A stretch of DNA of 64,000 bases from Antedon mediterranea (Eukaryota; Echinodermata; Crinoidea; Comatulida; Antedonidae), in assembly GCF_964355755.1 (NCBI RefSeq), contig NC_092675.1, forward strand, positions 15,761,312 to 15,825,311, read 5' to 3'. Of the stretch, positions 13,045 through 25,914 are shown piece by piece. Within the stretch, counting starts at the first letter, position 1. Each line of letters begins with the position of its first letter. The notes beneath the pieces were generated by a model. That model made no database searches, was not told the origin of the DNA, and saw only the letters and a program-made list of their open reading frames with translations. The position numbers and the translations under genes were made by a program.

Positions 13045-14010
13045 CAAAATTAATAAAACAAACAAATTTACCATAACAGTTAAATTAGGCCTGTACTGAG
13101 TAAAACGATAATATGTAATGGAAATGTGTAGCTCATATTATTTATAAATGATTGGTATTAATCATGATTATAAATGATTGGTATTAATCATGATTTAAAA
13201 TTATTTGATAAATTCAATACAAAAATGTATACCTCTACCAATGTTAAAGGGTTCAGGAGAATAACGTACGGTGGAAGGATTTGGTAAATAAATGATACAT
13301 TATAGTATAAACACTCAATTCCATTAATAATGACAACATTGTGCTCATTAGTAATATACTATGATAGACTTAGGAGTGGTTTTTTTTGGTGTTCTAACTC
13401 GATAGTAATATGACAGACTTATGAGCGGGGCGTTTTTTTGTTTTTTTTGGTTTTTTTTGGTCGATTTATAATATTGTGTTTGTGTAGATCAGAAAAGTTA
13501 TTACCTTGGTAAAATTTGGTTAAAGTGGGGTGTGAATCCCATGGTATTAATGAGTGTGAAATACCCGTCTATGGAATATATCGATACCATATTTGTAAAC
13601 TTACACCCAGACGAGCCAACTTTTATTCTGAAAACAGATTAAGCAAATTACCCTGACATGCCCGGATTGAAAGCTAATTGGAAACTTAAATTCTTATTAT
13701 GATGTCTTTTATTAACATAATGATCCAAGCCAGAGTACTAATTAATGTATTGTTACTCTTATTTAAATGCTTTTAAATTTACTAATTCAATTAATTTTGG
13801 ATGTATACATTTCTATTATAGTCATTAATGATCCTGTTTAGAGTGATATTTGATATGAACAAATAAGTAGAAAGTAATAGCACGTACAGCATTGTGCCTA
13901 GACCGGTTTTCATTTTAGTTCATAAAATGTTAGTTCATTGGCGTTTGTTTGAAACTAATATTTTAGGCCATAGATGTATTGAATTGAATTCTTTTTTTTA
14001 TAATCTTTAA
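11700..14010. other. AT-rich intergenic with TA microsatellite
   Basis: No gene recognised. A pure TA run at about 12979-13029 is followed by a T run to about 13044. A 26-28 bp tandem duplication containing GATTGGTATTAATCATGA lies near 13145-13195. Frames called here are microsatellite or chance frames. Confidence 0.6.
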
Positions 14011-14562
14011 AGATGTATTGTCCCTTTGACTAATTCCAAAAAAAATAAAAAATAAAAGATTTCGAAAAAAAGGTGGTTCATTTTGAAGTATCATAATACA
14101 GTAGTTATTAACTATCTCCAAAAATTTTTCGAAAAAAAAAAAATTTAACTGAAATACAGACGTTTTTTGTTAAAAAAATAACTTTGACTTCCAGTCAAAG
14201 TTTTCAATCAAAACATATCCCATAATGAAACGCGCTTCTTTGGCTACTCTGTATGCATAATCATAAAACTTCTTCATGATCTGTGTGAAAATACCTTCTT
14301 AACCGTGACGAGTTGTAAACAATCCTAATTTAGCATATGCATAATGCGTACTCATGGTTTGAAATCTTTGTTTACTTTCGCTCGTGACGATTTTCCAGAT
14401 GAAATGTAATCAAACTAATTTACCTGTTAATTACGTAAACTTGTTGTGTTGGCTTAAATTTTCAACTTAAAGTGAATAACTTTAATATTACTTTGATATG
14501 GCCACTTTAAATTTAGAATATTTTGACCTTCATTTTTTTGTGTTTCAAGGGACAATACATCT
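14011..14562. mobile_element. MITE with TTAA target site
   Basis: The terminal inverted repeat AGATGTATTGTCCCTT appears at 14011 and, inverted, ends at 14562. Both ends are directly flanked by TTAA (14007-14010 and 14563-14566). The 552-bp interior has no coding capacity. A shorter relative with the same termini is at about 61754-61954. A TTAA duplication is typical of piggyBac-type transposases, but TTAA is nearly palindromic with the TIR edge, so the assignment is tentative. Confidence 0.75.
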
Positions 14563-15568
14563 TTAACAATCCGATGTTACTGTATGGTATTTGATGAACT
14601 ATATACAGTAGTTATCTTATTAAAATGTGGTGGCTACATTTTACACGTTACTATTAAAATGTCATACTTATTTCAATTATGAATATCCTAAATTATTTCT
14701 ATCTTGACGTATATTGCCCTTTATGCTATTTTAATTAAATTCATATAGGCATACCGGTAAAGTAGGCTTTTTAAAGGTACTTCACTTTACCTCGGTCATC
14801 AATGTACCTAAGATATTCATTATAAAGTAAACCATGTGATCTATGAAACAATCCTATGGTCAGTGACGAACTTCGTTAGGATTTATCCATCACAATACTT
14901 CACGTTTGTTAATTCTTGTAATTATGTCTATATTTGGTTAAATGAAGTAGTACAAAACATTATTCGGAAGCCATAGCTATCTGTCATTGATCTTTTAAAA
15001 CACGTATTATTATTGCTGTACTAATAGATGATTTGTTCACATTAGTTGTTACTGAGCTAATTCTAAGCTCCTCTTAAAAATTAGTTACTAACATGCCAGA
15101 TTCCCCAAAGAAAAGTTTCAAAACAATAACCCAATTGTCTATTTCTGAGTCGCATCACTTAAGCGTACCCTTGTAGATTATCCGTGAATGGGCTACTGCG
15201 CATGCTACATGAAAGGTGCTAAATTCTTTATATGCGTGCCATTGTGCGCGTCGCGAAGCGGTAACGTCTTTTATATTTGACGCTTTAGTGTAAGTGGCTG
15301 TACCGCCGGTCGGTGGCTTTGTGGTAGCGTTCTATTGTTTCGGGTTAGTTGTTAGCCATTTTCAATCTATTAGCAAATCTCCTTTAAAGATCGTGCCCCT
15401 AACCAAATTCGTCATCATTCCAGTCTGCTTTAGCAAGGAGTAACAGCTTAAACACAACTTGTCCGTCGAGTACAATTTTTCGTTGCATCTTAATAATTTA
15501 CTGATTTTAATTTTACTTGGATATACACTTTCATTTGTTTTTAATATATCTTGGATATTCTTTGAAAT

Positions 15569-18443
15569 ATGGATATCAGCCAGTTAATGTTCTTACTTGG
15601 ATTTTTATTTATTCGTACTACATCTGGATGGTAGGTTGTTATTTTAATTTATTATTTTCTTTCATTGAAGTTAATTTGTTTCTATGATTTGTGTTATTAT
15701 TTATAATTATTTATTTAAACGTTAGTTTGTTATTTTTTATTATGTATAATTATTATTAATAATTATATTCGCTATTTTAATAGTACGATACTCGTATCAC
15801 GCTATGTTTTACAATGTGTATTCTAAGCGAATTGATATCATTTGCCGATGTATTTACAAATGATACTAATGTTATTTTTCATATTGATTTTAGTTTTATT
15901 TTGGTTCCTTTTATGTAGAATGTTTTACATTGCTAAACCACCTACACCTTAACTTCGCCCTGTTACTGTACATATTTTTATGTACACTTACCTTTTATAA
16001 ACTTTTACTTAATACATTTGCTTTTCTTTCTTAGGATGAGTAATTTGCTGATGACTGGACCTAAGGTATGTTTTTTTAAATCAATGTAGTTATAAATTAC
16101 CATAAAATGGATTCGACAGATCAACAACTATCCATTTATGTTTCATGTCCTTCCATCGAATGAATTAACTATTTTATTTTTCCCAAAATTTACAGTAGCT
16201 CACATCAACGCACTCATGTAGATCTCCTGTTTTTCTCAAATAATTTTACTCTACCATCTGAGCTGCTCAGAAAAGTAAAATTAATACTGTATTCATTTTA
16301 CCATTATTTAAATCTTTGTTTTCTTTTTTTCCCTTCATTCCAGGCGCTTCTCACCTACTACCCAAGTGTGGCAGCCGGTGCGACAAATGCGTTACATGAG
16401 TGCCAACACCAATTCAAATGGGATAAATGGAACTGCCCAGAAAGCTCAATCGTCTCCTTTGGTCGTAACGAACTTCCACGTAAGTTATTTCATGTTTAGT
16501 TATTCTTAGCATAAAATAGTTAATATTGTTCATTTTTTTATCCTTCATGACTTGAAAAATGCTTAATTTACATGTAAACAAAATGTATGTAATTTGTATA
16601 CCGCAATTGATTTAACGCATCTGTTTTAATTTTATCTATCTATTTATATTTTAATCTTACAGTATATGCTTGTAAAATGCATGAATTCCCTTCTGTTCCA
16701 TTGCCGTCTGTTAACTCGGTTTTTTTTCACCGTTTAGTATCTATAATTTATGTTATAAGCAAGTAAAACTTTTACTTAATACATTTGCAAATATGTAATG
16801 TAGTCTTCCAATAATTAACACACATTTCTTTATATCTTTACAGCAAATAGGGAAACTTCGTTCGTACATGCAATTAGTTCAGCGAGTGTTCTACATACTT
16901 TAACCAGAAACTGTACTCTCGGAGAGTTTGAGAAGTGTGGTTGTGATGACAGTTATCTTGGCAAAAAGGGTAAGATCAGAATCAACTACTTTATAATTAT
17001 AGTTCTATTATACAATTCAACCATTTTAAACATTTTAATATGTATAGAAAATACTTTGTTTATATTTATTTTCAGTTATGGAATTTAATACAATTCATTA
17101 ATTTAAAAAATGTTTTAAATTTGTATAGAAACCAATTTGTGTTCATGTCCGTGAAATTTGTTAATTATCTTTGGTGATTATTTTTGTTGATTGATTGGTG
17201 ATTACCTACTTAATTTGTAATACATTTTTTATTATTACTTCTTATGTGATTTTATTTTGTGTTTCAAAGGCAAGTTACTCTAATTTCCTTGTGTTTTAAT
17301 GTAGGCAATGGTCTCACACACAATCCTTTCCCTCATTTAATTATATTTATATGTACTTTAACCGATTTCTTTCTCTTTTTCAAAATAGGTGGTGAAGAAT
17401 GGACATGGGGTGGTTGTAGTGACAACGTTGATTTTGGTGATCGCATATCTCAACAGTTTGTCGATGCACTTGAGACTGGTAGTGACGCTAGAGCTGCGAT
17501 GAACCTTCACAACAATGAAGCCGGTAGAAAGGTCAGCATTATTTTCATTCCTAACTTTAATTTTAGGGCAAATATCATTCAACTGTTTTAACTTTTAACT
17601 GTTTTATCATTTTAGAAAAACTTGATTTAAAACAAACTGTTAAAAATCTTTACTGTCTGCACCAATAGTGGTGTCAACACTCCCACCTCCAATACCCCAA
17701 ACAATTATTTTGTATTATTTTGATTTCCTTCACTTTAATTTTAGGGCAAATATCATTTCAACTGTTAGTTAGTTTTAGAAAAAGGTTAAAATTGAATGTA
17801 ATATTATTATATCACAGTGTCCTTACTGTCTGCCTGCACCTCCCTCTCCCACCTCCAATTGTTTTTTGTAATTCTTCATTGTTCATCGAAAGGAGACTGA
17901 TTCCCTGCATTAAAATAATTATTGTTTTTATATTAACTAAATATGTTTCTTTTCTAGGCTGTTCACCAAACCATGACCCGAGCCTGTAAATGTCACGGCG
18001 TATCTGGAAGCTGTTCGATCCAGACTTGTTGGAAGCAGTTGGCCGAGTTCCGCAGCGTTGGTTCACTACTCAAAAAGAAATTCGAAAATGCCGTCCGTGC
18101 AGATTTTGTCAGCGAAGTCTCGAACGAAGGAACAATGGTCGACCCTGTGTTCATCGGTGTTACCAAGCGAGATTTAGTCTTCCTTGACAGATCACCTAAC
18201 TACTGTTTGGCTAACGTGACTGCAGGAATCGGCGGTACAGAAGGCAGAGAATGCACAAGAAGCGACGACAACAAATGGGAAAAGAAGAGTTGTAAGAGAA
18301 TTTGTTCCAGCTGTGGCCTGAACGTGAAGAAGACGAAAGTTATTCGTAAAACAAGTTGTAACTGTAGCTTTCAATGGTGTTGCAATGTTAAATGTGACGA
18401 ATGTATTGAAGAAGTTACTATTCTCACTTGCTCTCGTAGTTAA
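15569..18443 (+). CDS. Wnt8: Wnt8 secreted signalling protein
   Basis: Six exons: 15569-15630, 16035-16065, 16344-16479, 16844-16969, 17389-17531 and 17958-18443 (984 bp, 327 aa). All junctions are GT-AG and phases are consistent. The first exon encodes a hydrophobic signal peptide. It is followed by [38 protein letters not shown] and [11 protein letters not shown], all in the order seen in Wnt8 proteins. The CHGVSGSC motif (residues 178-185) contains the serine, about residue 182, that Porcupine acylates in Wnt family members. The long exon 5 block [20 protein letters not shown] is nearly invariant in Wnt8. The C-terminal cysteine-rich domain is complete ([16 protein letters not shown]). The ligand acts through Frizzled/LRP receptors; in echinoderm embryos Wnt8 takes part in endomesoderm and axis patterning. 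The start is the only ATG giving a signal peptide in frame. Length is slightly below the usual 350 or so. Confidence 0.97.
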
Positions 18444-18505
18444 ATAAAAATAAGTGTTAGGCCAAACTTTATAACTCATAGTATCTAAAGAATATGTTTT
18501 ATGTA

Positions 18506-18511
18506 AATAAA
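18506..18511 (+). terminator. Wnt8 polyadenylation signal
   Basis: AATAAA lies 63 bp after the Wnt8 stop codon. A second AATAAA overlaps the stop region at 18443-18448; the downstream one is the more likely functional site. Confidence 0.5.
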
Positions 18512-19444
18512 TGTAACTTTTTGTTATACCAGCTATGGATTAAAAACAATGTTATTGTTTGTGAACTTGTATAGTTTAAGCAACAATAAGTAAAGGAACT
18601 TAACATTGAGTAAGATATAGTTTGGTATAAGCTTAATATTTATATCATGTATACTTTCATTGTAAATTATTAAAGTTTTATTTAGAAATGCATAACTGCA
18701 TCCTCGTTTTCATTTATTTTCTTTGTATTCATAAAACCCCAATTTGATGATGACAGGATTCTTGGTACAGTGTTACATTCATATGCATCATATGTCACTC
18801 CTGTATCATAAACCTAGCCATGACATAATACAGTCATCACATGTGATACATATGTGATACTGGATATATAAAGCCATACGTGGCGGTAGACATACAGTAC
18901 ACAACATCGGGTGCTAGTGATGTATTGGCCTTCTCTATCCAAAAATATATAGGCCTAATATGTACGAATTAATACCACAGACTGTTAAATTATGGACGCG
19001 TAGGTCTATACAGATTAAAATGACAAACGCAGGTGGCGCTGTATATGATAATTATAAACTAATTACTTACACAAGATCTATTTTAGAAACTTACGTAATA
19101 CCAGGGAAGAGTGAAATTAAGTTTCCTTGTAATACTTTATTTAACGGTGAAGACATCTGTCGGAATGAGAAAAAGGTCCCTATTAAGATTCGAACCCAGA
19201 ATGCTTGATATGCTCCTCCAATAATTAAACTGGGGTGTCATGGAATAACATGGGAGATCAAAGTTTACATATTCTTAAGGTTAGCCACCGGCTATGAACA
19301 ATGTTCGGTCATGGTTACAACGTATATACACCTTCCGGGTCGGTTTCCTGAAAAGATAAAGCTATTTAAATACTGTAACCCCATAGAGGTATAAAAAGAC
19401 TTTGTATGTTTAAATGTTTTGGTTTTGAATAAGTGGAGATAAAA
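18512..19444. other. intergenic between Wnt8 and lectin-like gene
   Basis: No gene recognised. The frame at 18960-19208 has no domain. On the minus strand, GGGTTCGAATC near 19190-19200 looks like a Pol III B box, so a decayed tRNA-derived SINE is possible but not established. Confidence 0.4.
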
Positions 19445-22400
19445 ATGTTCATCAGAAAAATATATAGTTTTGTAAGTGTATTGCTTTTGCGTCTGCTGCT
19501 TAACACTTGTCAAACAGCCGCTCAATGTACCGGGTAAGAACATCTTTCATTTATATCTCCACTGTGTACTGATTCAGGAAGCCTATTGTTGAACTGACAC
19601 AGTGTATTTCTTGTCAGATGGTAACTTTCTTATTATGAAACGTTGTATGGACAATAGGTGGGCCACATTATAGCTCAAAATCTCAATGTCCAACAGAATT
19701 TGAATTGAAATTGTATTATAGATAGGCCTACAGTGGTACTTAACTTTAATGGTTTCTTTAACGTCAAATGACCATTCTATTTTAAGTCGCTTGTATGGAC
19801 CAGGCCTAGCAGTAGTCCTATACTGTTATCAAACTCAGTTCATGAACTCTCAAACGAAGGAAACTCGGGTAATTTTACTTTTTATGCCTACAAAAAAAAA
19901 TTTCTTACTGAAATTATAGGCCTATTTAGTTGTTTTTGAGTACCACTAAACACAACAATAGCCAATGCTCCATTACTTACTCCGGTTCGGTTTTAATTTA
20001 CTCATTTTATAAAATATATTAGGCCTAAACTAGTTATTTTTTTAATCATAATATAAAGGAAAATCTCCTTATATATAATAAAGTGTTTGTTTTACCTCTT
20101 AAATATATTGTATATATTAATTGTATTATAATATAATAAGATGTCTTTCGGGTATGAAGCGTCTCACACAGAGCCAAAATAATATCTTGTACCTGCACTG
20201 TGTATGGACTCTAACCTTACGGTTTCATTAAACACATCATTCGATGCTATCCATTCTAAACTTCTTATTTTCAAACGTTTGCATTCCTCTCATTCTTCTC
20301 ATCCATTTTCTCTTGGTGACAAGGGAGGGTATTTTATATGCCTCCCCTGAGTTTATAGCCTCTCTACCCGAACTCTAACAGAATAGAATAATGACTACTG
20401 TCATAACTACGTTTTTAATCAATTTGTATCATCTTTTTATTGTCATTTATATATTTTAATTAATTGTACTTTAAAAAATGTAAATGAAGGAAAATGTGGA
20501 TTTCAACATCGAAATCAATCATCTTATGTATATACAATGTAAACTATATTAATTTATGGTACCTGATTTTAACAATGTATCATATAAATTAGCGAAAAAA
20601 CAATATGTTTAAAACTAATATTTAAATGTACACACATGTATAAATAGTTGTTGTTATACTTATAACAGAGAATAATAAAAGTGGGGCGAAGCCACACAAG
20701 ACAAAAAAAATATAAATGATAACATTTTCAAACGGTTTCTGGTAATGATTACGTTTCTAGTTAATAGTTAAGTTTCTAGTTAGAAATAGTTAAATTTCTA
20801 TAGTTACTAGTTAAGTTTCTAGTTAACGGTAAAGTTTTTAGTTAATGATTAAGTTTCTAAGCCCAATTTAGTTATTCCTTAGTTTTGTCCAATTTATTAA
20901 TAACAAATATTAGTAATATTGCCATCACTTCAAAATAGATTTAAATTACATTTTTACGTATTTCTAAATGTTGATAACAACGGTTGCTCGTTTATGAATA
21001 ATAAAAAGGGAATTTCGTGTTCACGAAGCACGCGTCACTTACTCCCCGCAGATGTCGATTACGTGCATTAAAGGTCCCTGTTACAACAGTTAATGTAGAA
21101 AACACCAGCTAATGTCGAAACAACCGTTAATTTAGAAACAATCCACCGCTTATGTAGTAAAATCTCCAGCTTATGTAGAAACACCAACAGCTTATGTAGT
21201 AAATAAAAATCAACACCCGCTAATGTAGAAACTGTCAACAGCTTATGTTGTAACGAAAATTGCCTCCCAGCTTATGTAGTTACTATCGCCAGCAAATGTA
21301 GAAAATGTTATATATTTTACAAAAATGTCTAAATCATGTGCAAATGCATCGATCTTTACTTAGCTATCAGTCTTTCTACCTCTTGAAAGCAACCAACTTT
21401 ATAAAACGACCACACATCGTAAGCAACCATCTCTGTTAAGGGACCGCTTCTCATAATCGACCACCTCTCGTAAAGGATCACCTCCTCTCATAAGGGACCA
21501 CTTCTCATAATCGTCCATCTCTCGTAAGCGACCACCTCTCTTAACGACTACACCTCTCGTAAGTGACCACCTCTTTTAAGGGACCACGACATCTTTCTCT
21601 CTATTAAAGGACCGCTTCTCATAATCGTCAGTGACGACTCTTTTAATTAAGGACCACCTCTCTTAACGACCCCACCTTTCGTAAATGACGACCTCTTTTA
21701 AAGGACCACCGCCTCTATTAAAGGACTGTTTCTCATAATCGCCCATCGCCCATCTTATCATTGAACACCTCTCGTATGCGGCCAGCTTAACGACCACACC
21801 ACTCGTCAACAGCCTAACTTACCCAAAAAAATATTCATTGTAGAATTTAGAACAAATTAATTCCCTAAAGAACAAAGTGTATTTAATCCTTGTACCCTTT
21901 TCATCATAAAACAATTAATCAATGACAGTTTCGAGCAGAAATCAGCCAGAATCAACCTTAAGAAGTAGGCCTACCTGCTGGAACAATAGGATTTATAGAT
22001 AAGCACACAAATAGGGTGGTCATTTAAAAGAGGTGGTCACTTACGAGAGGTGTGGTCGTTAAGAGAGATAGTCGTTTACCAGAGGAGGTCGATTATGAAA
22101 AGCGGGAGAGGAAGTGATCACTTCCGAGAGGTGGTCGATTATGATAAATGGTCCCTTAAAAGATAGATGGTCGTTTACCAGAGGAGGTCGATTATGAAAA
22201 GCGGTTCCTTAAGAGAGGAAGTGATCACTTCCGAGAGGTGGTCGATTATGATAAATGGTCCCTTAAAAGATAGATGGTCGTTTTCTACATTAGCGGTTGT
22301 AACAGTCCCTGTGATTATCTATATATAGTGTGCGCAATAAATATAGAATAAAGCCAAACAAAAAGAAGCTGAATTCCTAACCACTTGGAAATACATGTAG

Positions 22401-25400
22401 TGGTTATTACTGTATCTTTTGTATCTTTTTTTATGATTAAGAGAATTAGTTATAACAAAACATACCAAATGTATGCTAAATTTAAAAAGTCGCTCACTAG
22501 TTAGGCCTACCTTATCGATCGGTCGATAAACCGAATATTCAGTTAAAGTGAATTACATTGAGCCTATCATGGTTAACATGATTAATATACCATTTTAAAT
22601 TGTTTTATAGTAATTTGTCATGTATGGAAGACGAATATTCATCATGCCGCATAATATACAAGGATGAAGATGGGAACTACAAGTATAAAACACTGACAAA
22701 TGATAATCAATCAGGTAATAGTTAGATGATACCATAATCAATATCAACGATGAGTTATATACGGTACGATATCAACAACTTTATAGTTAATCTTCTTCGC
22801 CTTTGCAAAATATAATGTATTGTTAGCGTCATTGACAGATGATAGAGGAATTTAACTAAAGCTGCCAAAGTAGGCTACGTTTGGTGCAAACATTAACCTT
22901 TCCAATTGCATGTTATGCATGTGAAACCTGGATAAGGACTACCTCAAGCTGCTTTTTAAAAGATCAATGCATTTTAGGTATGGTGTTGGCGAAAAATGCC
23001 ACACATCACATGAAAAGTACCAATGTCACTACATTACAAGAAGTAAATGCAAATAACAATGTGCTGAACAAAATAAACTCAATAACACTATCATACTTTG
23101 GACATATTGGTAGAAGAGAGGCCACATCTCCAGAAAAGACACTTTCACAAAATTGAAGGTGCACGGAGACCACGACAACCAAAGTCAAATGGTTTGATAA
23201 AAAAAAAATTGTAATTGGACAATCTACACATATAATAAATCAACTTACTGAAGTTACTTGAAATCCATCATTGTAGTCACCAGCCGTCAGACATGACGGA
23301 ATCGAATGAATAAATTAGCGTCATAAACATCATCCCGCCAAATAAAGACATCTTACTAGATATCTTTCTAAAATCTATTTGTATCAACATTTTCCTACAG
23401 AGTTGGACGTATGCTACATATTGTTTTTCAAAGAAGAAACTTCGCAAACATGTTTAGAGACTGCTGAAGAGTGTGACATCAGAGGGGGAACAATCGTATC
23501 CTTGGATAGAAATGAATACAGAGAAATAAAGGACACCGTGTTAGACATACTAAGTGTTAATACTGAAAGCCGGTTTAATGCTATCAACAAAGTAAATGGA
23601 AAAGAACATTGTGTCCACGTATCAATACTAGACAAAATTTTGTTTAATGATGATAATTTTTATAATAAGTCGGATAATGAAAGCAGTGATGTTAATTCTA
23701 TTATGTGTCAACAAGGTAATATTTGGATTCTGTGATACTGACATTTCTGCGCAATCTGCTGATATAAGTTTCCTTATAAGATCCCCTCTGATGTTTTTTT
23801 TCTTACGTGGGTTCATCTCACTTTTATTTCCATATACAGTACTCTTAGCATTCTTATGTAGTATATTTCTTTACAAGTTTTTCCATTGACTTTGTGTTTT
23901 AAAAATATTTTTACATTTATATTTTAGCTTTTATTTAATTAATTAACATATATACTTTATTAGTAAAACTGTTTTTTTGAATTAACACATTTTTGAAAAT
24001 TATCTTCTGATATTAGTACAAAGCAAACACCAACTTCCCAACCATACTACTTGGGCTGAGTCCCTTGTGTTCTATATATATTATATACATTATGCACTTG
24101 CATTGATGAAGGGCTAGTGTTGCCCGAAAACTCTGCTAACTTTTCTGGCTGTTTTACTTTATCGTTTTGATTTAGCATTTCGCTTTTTTTTGTATCTCCA
24201 TTGAAATCCAGCCACTGATACCCACATCATTGTCATTTTTCAGTAATTTGCCATGCTGTCGGTATCAGTGGCTGGATCTCAATGGAGATACAACAAAAAT
24301 TAAAAAAATATGCATTTAGGCTATAAATTGTTTTTCCTTTTAGTCATCAGTCAACCTACAACAACATTTGAATCACCAACTTCAGATGATTACACAGTAG
24401 AGATAACTGCGTCGTCGAGCAAAAAGGTAACTGCGTCTTCGTCGAGAAGGGTGACGTCGTCTTCCCTAGAAAAGAACCAGCAGGCAGACATTGAAGTGGA
24501 GACGATAAGCACCTCTACAATAATTATTATCGTCGTAGCTGCAGTTGTCGTTATGTTAGCACTTATCATCTTCATTATCATACTGAGAAACAAGAGAAAG
24601 AAATATGTTAACCAAAGGTAATCTTTTAATAAAACTTTGTTTATTATTATAATGTATTTAGGCCTACCTTTACAATAAAATGATTTATAACGGGAGTTAA
24701 AAACAGTTTTGTCCATATTATACAAAATATAAACATAAATGCATCCAATGTGTTTATTGAGGAACTTTTAAAATTTATTACTTTTAATGCATTAGTATAG
24801 GTTTTGTTTACATGATTTATATTAAATAATAGTTTTAAAAAATATAATTGATGTATACTTTTTTGTTTAAAGGGCACGCTCAAATATAGTGATGGTTCAA
24901 AACGAAAGTACGTATATATTTGTATTTTTAGCAGATTCTAGTAGCTATGTGGCTGAATTTGTAATCGATGCTTCCCATTTTTTCTCTGTAAAACTATAAC
25001 CGGTTTTAATTTACAATTGTAGGTTATTCAAATGTTGATGTCAGTAACGAAACAAACGATATTGGTATAAATGATGACGCTTACAGTGTACTAAACCACG
25101 GCATACCAACGGCTGATGACGATGATTACGCGTATATGGCAGACTCAATACGGGTTAGAATAAATGTGGACTATGAACACATGGATGACAGAAGCCATGA
25201 CCAGCCAAGCATCGAGGTCTTGGATACGTATGCTTACATCGGAACCGATATAATTGAAGATAGGTACACAGATGTCTATGCTGGAGACTATGATAAACTT
25301 GATCGGACACACCAAGTAGTGACAACAAATTATAAAAATACATACAGCACACTTGAAAAGGATAAAGAACATTATGACACATTTCAACGGGTTAAGGACA

Positions 25401-25453
25401 CGAAAATGAATATGCCATCATTTGATAATCAATATGGAAAACTTGAGCATTGA
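19445..25453 (+). CDS. C-type-lectin-like receptor with tyrosine-rich tail
   Basis: Six exons: 19445-19533, 22611-22714, 23401-23715, 24344-24617, 24873-24907 and 25023-25453 (1248 bp, 415 aa), with consistent phases. Exon 1 encodes a signal peptide. Exons 2-3 (residues 31-169) encode a cysteine-containing ectodomain with C-type-lectin-like spacing: CYILFF, CLETAEEC, RGGTIVSLD, EHCVHVS, FND and a final MCQQ. The usual WIGL core is missing and the WND tryptophan is replaced by Phe, so this is a divergent domain and calcium or sugar binding cannot be assumed. Exon 4 gives a Ser/Thr stalk and one membrane helix (about residues 229-250) followed by RNKRKK, consistent with type I topology. The 165-residue acidic tail has 15 tyrosines, including YSVL preceded by DDA, YAYM, YEHM, YAYI, YDKL, YSTL and YGKL. 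It is probably a signalling receptor; this is inference. No named orthologue is recognised. ATTAAA at 25508 may serve for polyadenylation. Confidence 0.7.
20740..20870. repeat. degenerate short tandem repeat
   Basis: Units related to GTTAAGTTTCTAGTTA recur about seven times with variable spacing, inside intron 1 of the lectin-like gene. Confidence 0.6.
21072..22311. mobile_element. fold-back element with inverted tandem arrays
   Basis: The ends are inverted repeats: CCTGTTACAAC then AATGTAGAAAAC at the left, and GTTTTCTACATT then GTTGTAACAG at the right. Inside the left end is a stretch with many copies of a GCTTATGTAGAAA-like word (about 21100-21310). After that comes an array built on CGACCACCTCTCGTAAG (about 21400-21800). 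The right half (about 22015-22290) carries the same array in reverse complement (CTTACGAGAGGTGGTC). There is no coding capacity. It lies in intron 1 of the lectin-like gene and belongs to the Foldback style of long, internally repetitive inverted-repeat elements. Confidence 0.75.
22866..23205 (+). mobile_element. LINE 3' coding remnant
   Basis: The frame at 22881-23156 reads ACYACETWIRTTSSC, then later SYFGHIGRRE, then after a stop a GARRPRQP-like segment. This is the ordinary C-terminal region of non-LTR retrotransposon polymerases (CETW ... GH..RR ... G.R.RGRP). It is short and broken, and sits in intron 2 of the lectin-like gene, in sense orientation. Confidence 0.7.
24090..24305. repeat. 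inverted repeat with retroelement-like tail
   Basis: TTTGTATCTCCATTGAAATC continuing into CAGCCACTGATACC (about 24188-24223) is matched in reverse complement at about 24258-24296. The preceding sequence, from GATGAAGGGCTAGTGTTGCC, resembles the 3' ends of dispersed retroelements I have seen in marine invertebrate DNA. The copy lies in intron 3 of the lectin-like gene. The family is not certain. Confidence 0.5.
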
Positions 25454-25914
25454 TGTTTCTTTTCTTTTTTAATTTCTTTCCCTTTATCTATTTTATCAAA
25501 AACAAACATTAAAATATTCGTTGAGTAAGAACTTTTAAATGACTAATTTTGATTTAATTTCTGCATTGGGCTATATATCCATATTCATATTTTTGTTTAG
25601 AGTCTCGTTTCTGTAGCATATAATAGTTGTATAATAAAATTGACCAATGAGTATGAAGTTACTTCTAATGTGTAAACGTATATTCCCAGAACATTGTTCA
25701 TGCATTCGAAAGCTACCCGAGCAATTTCGATCCTTTTCAATATCTCCTTCTCAAATGTACCATCTTCTGCTGTGAGGATGTGACTCAGGTAGATACTTTC
25801 TTTGGAAGGTTCAAACAGATATATTGATATAGTAAATGTCACTAATAAAATAAAAGTAAATAATGTAAAATAATTATCTCTAAATGCTATTGTAATAAAC
25901 GTCCATAGGCTTAA
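25454..25914. other. 3' flank of lectin-like gene
   Basis: AT-rich sequence with an ATTAAA at 25508. The minus-strand frame at 25597-25968 has hydrophobic runs but no recognised domain, and its start extends into the neighbouring transposon end, so it is not called. Confidence 0.4.

Noticed and set aside
17812-18479. Minus-strand frames over Wnt8
   Set aside because: Shadows of the Wnt8 coding exon on the other strand.
18960-19208. 82-residue open frame
   Set aside because: No domain; its 3' part looks like tRNA-derived repeat sequence.
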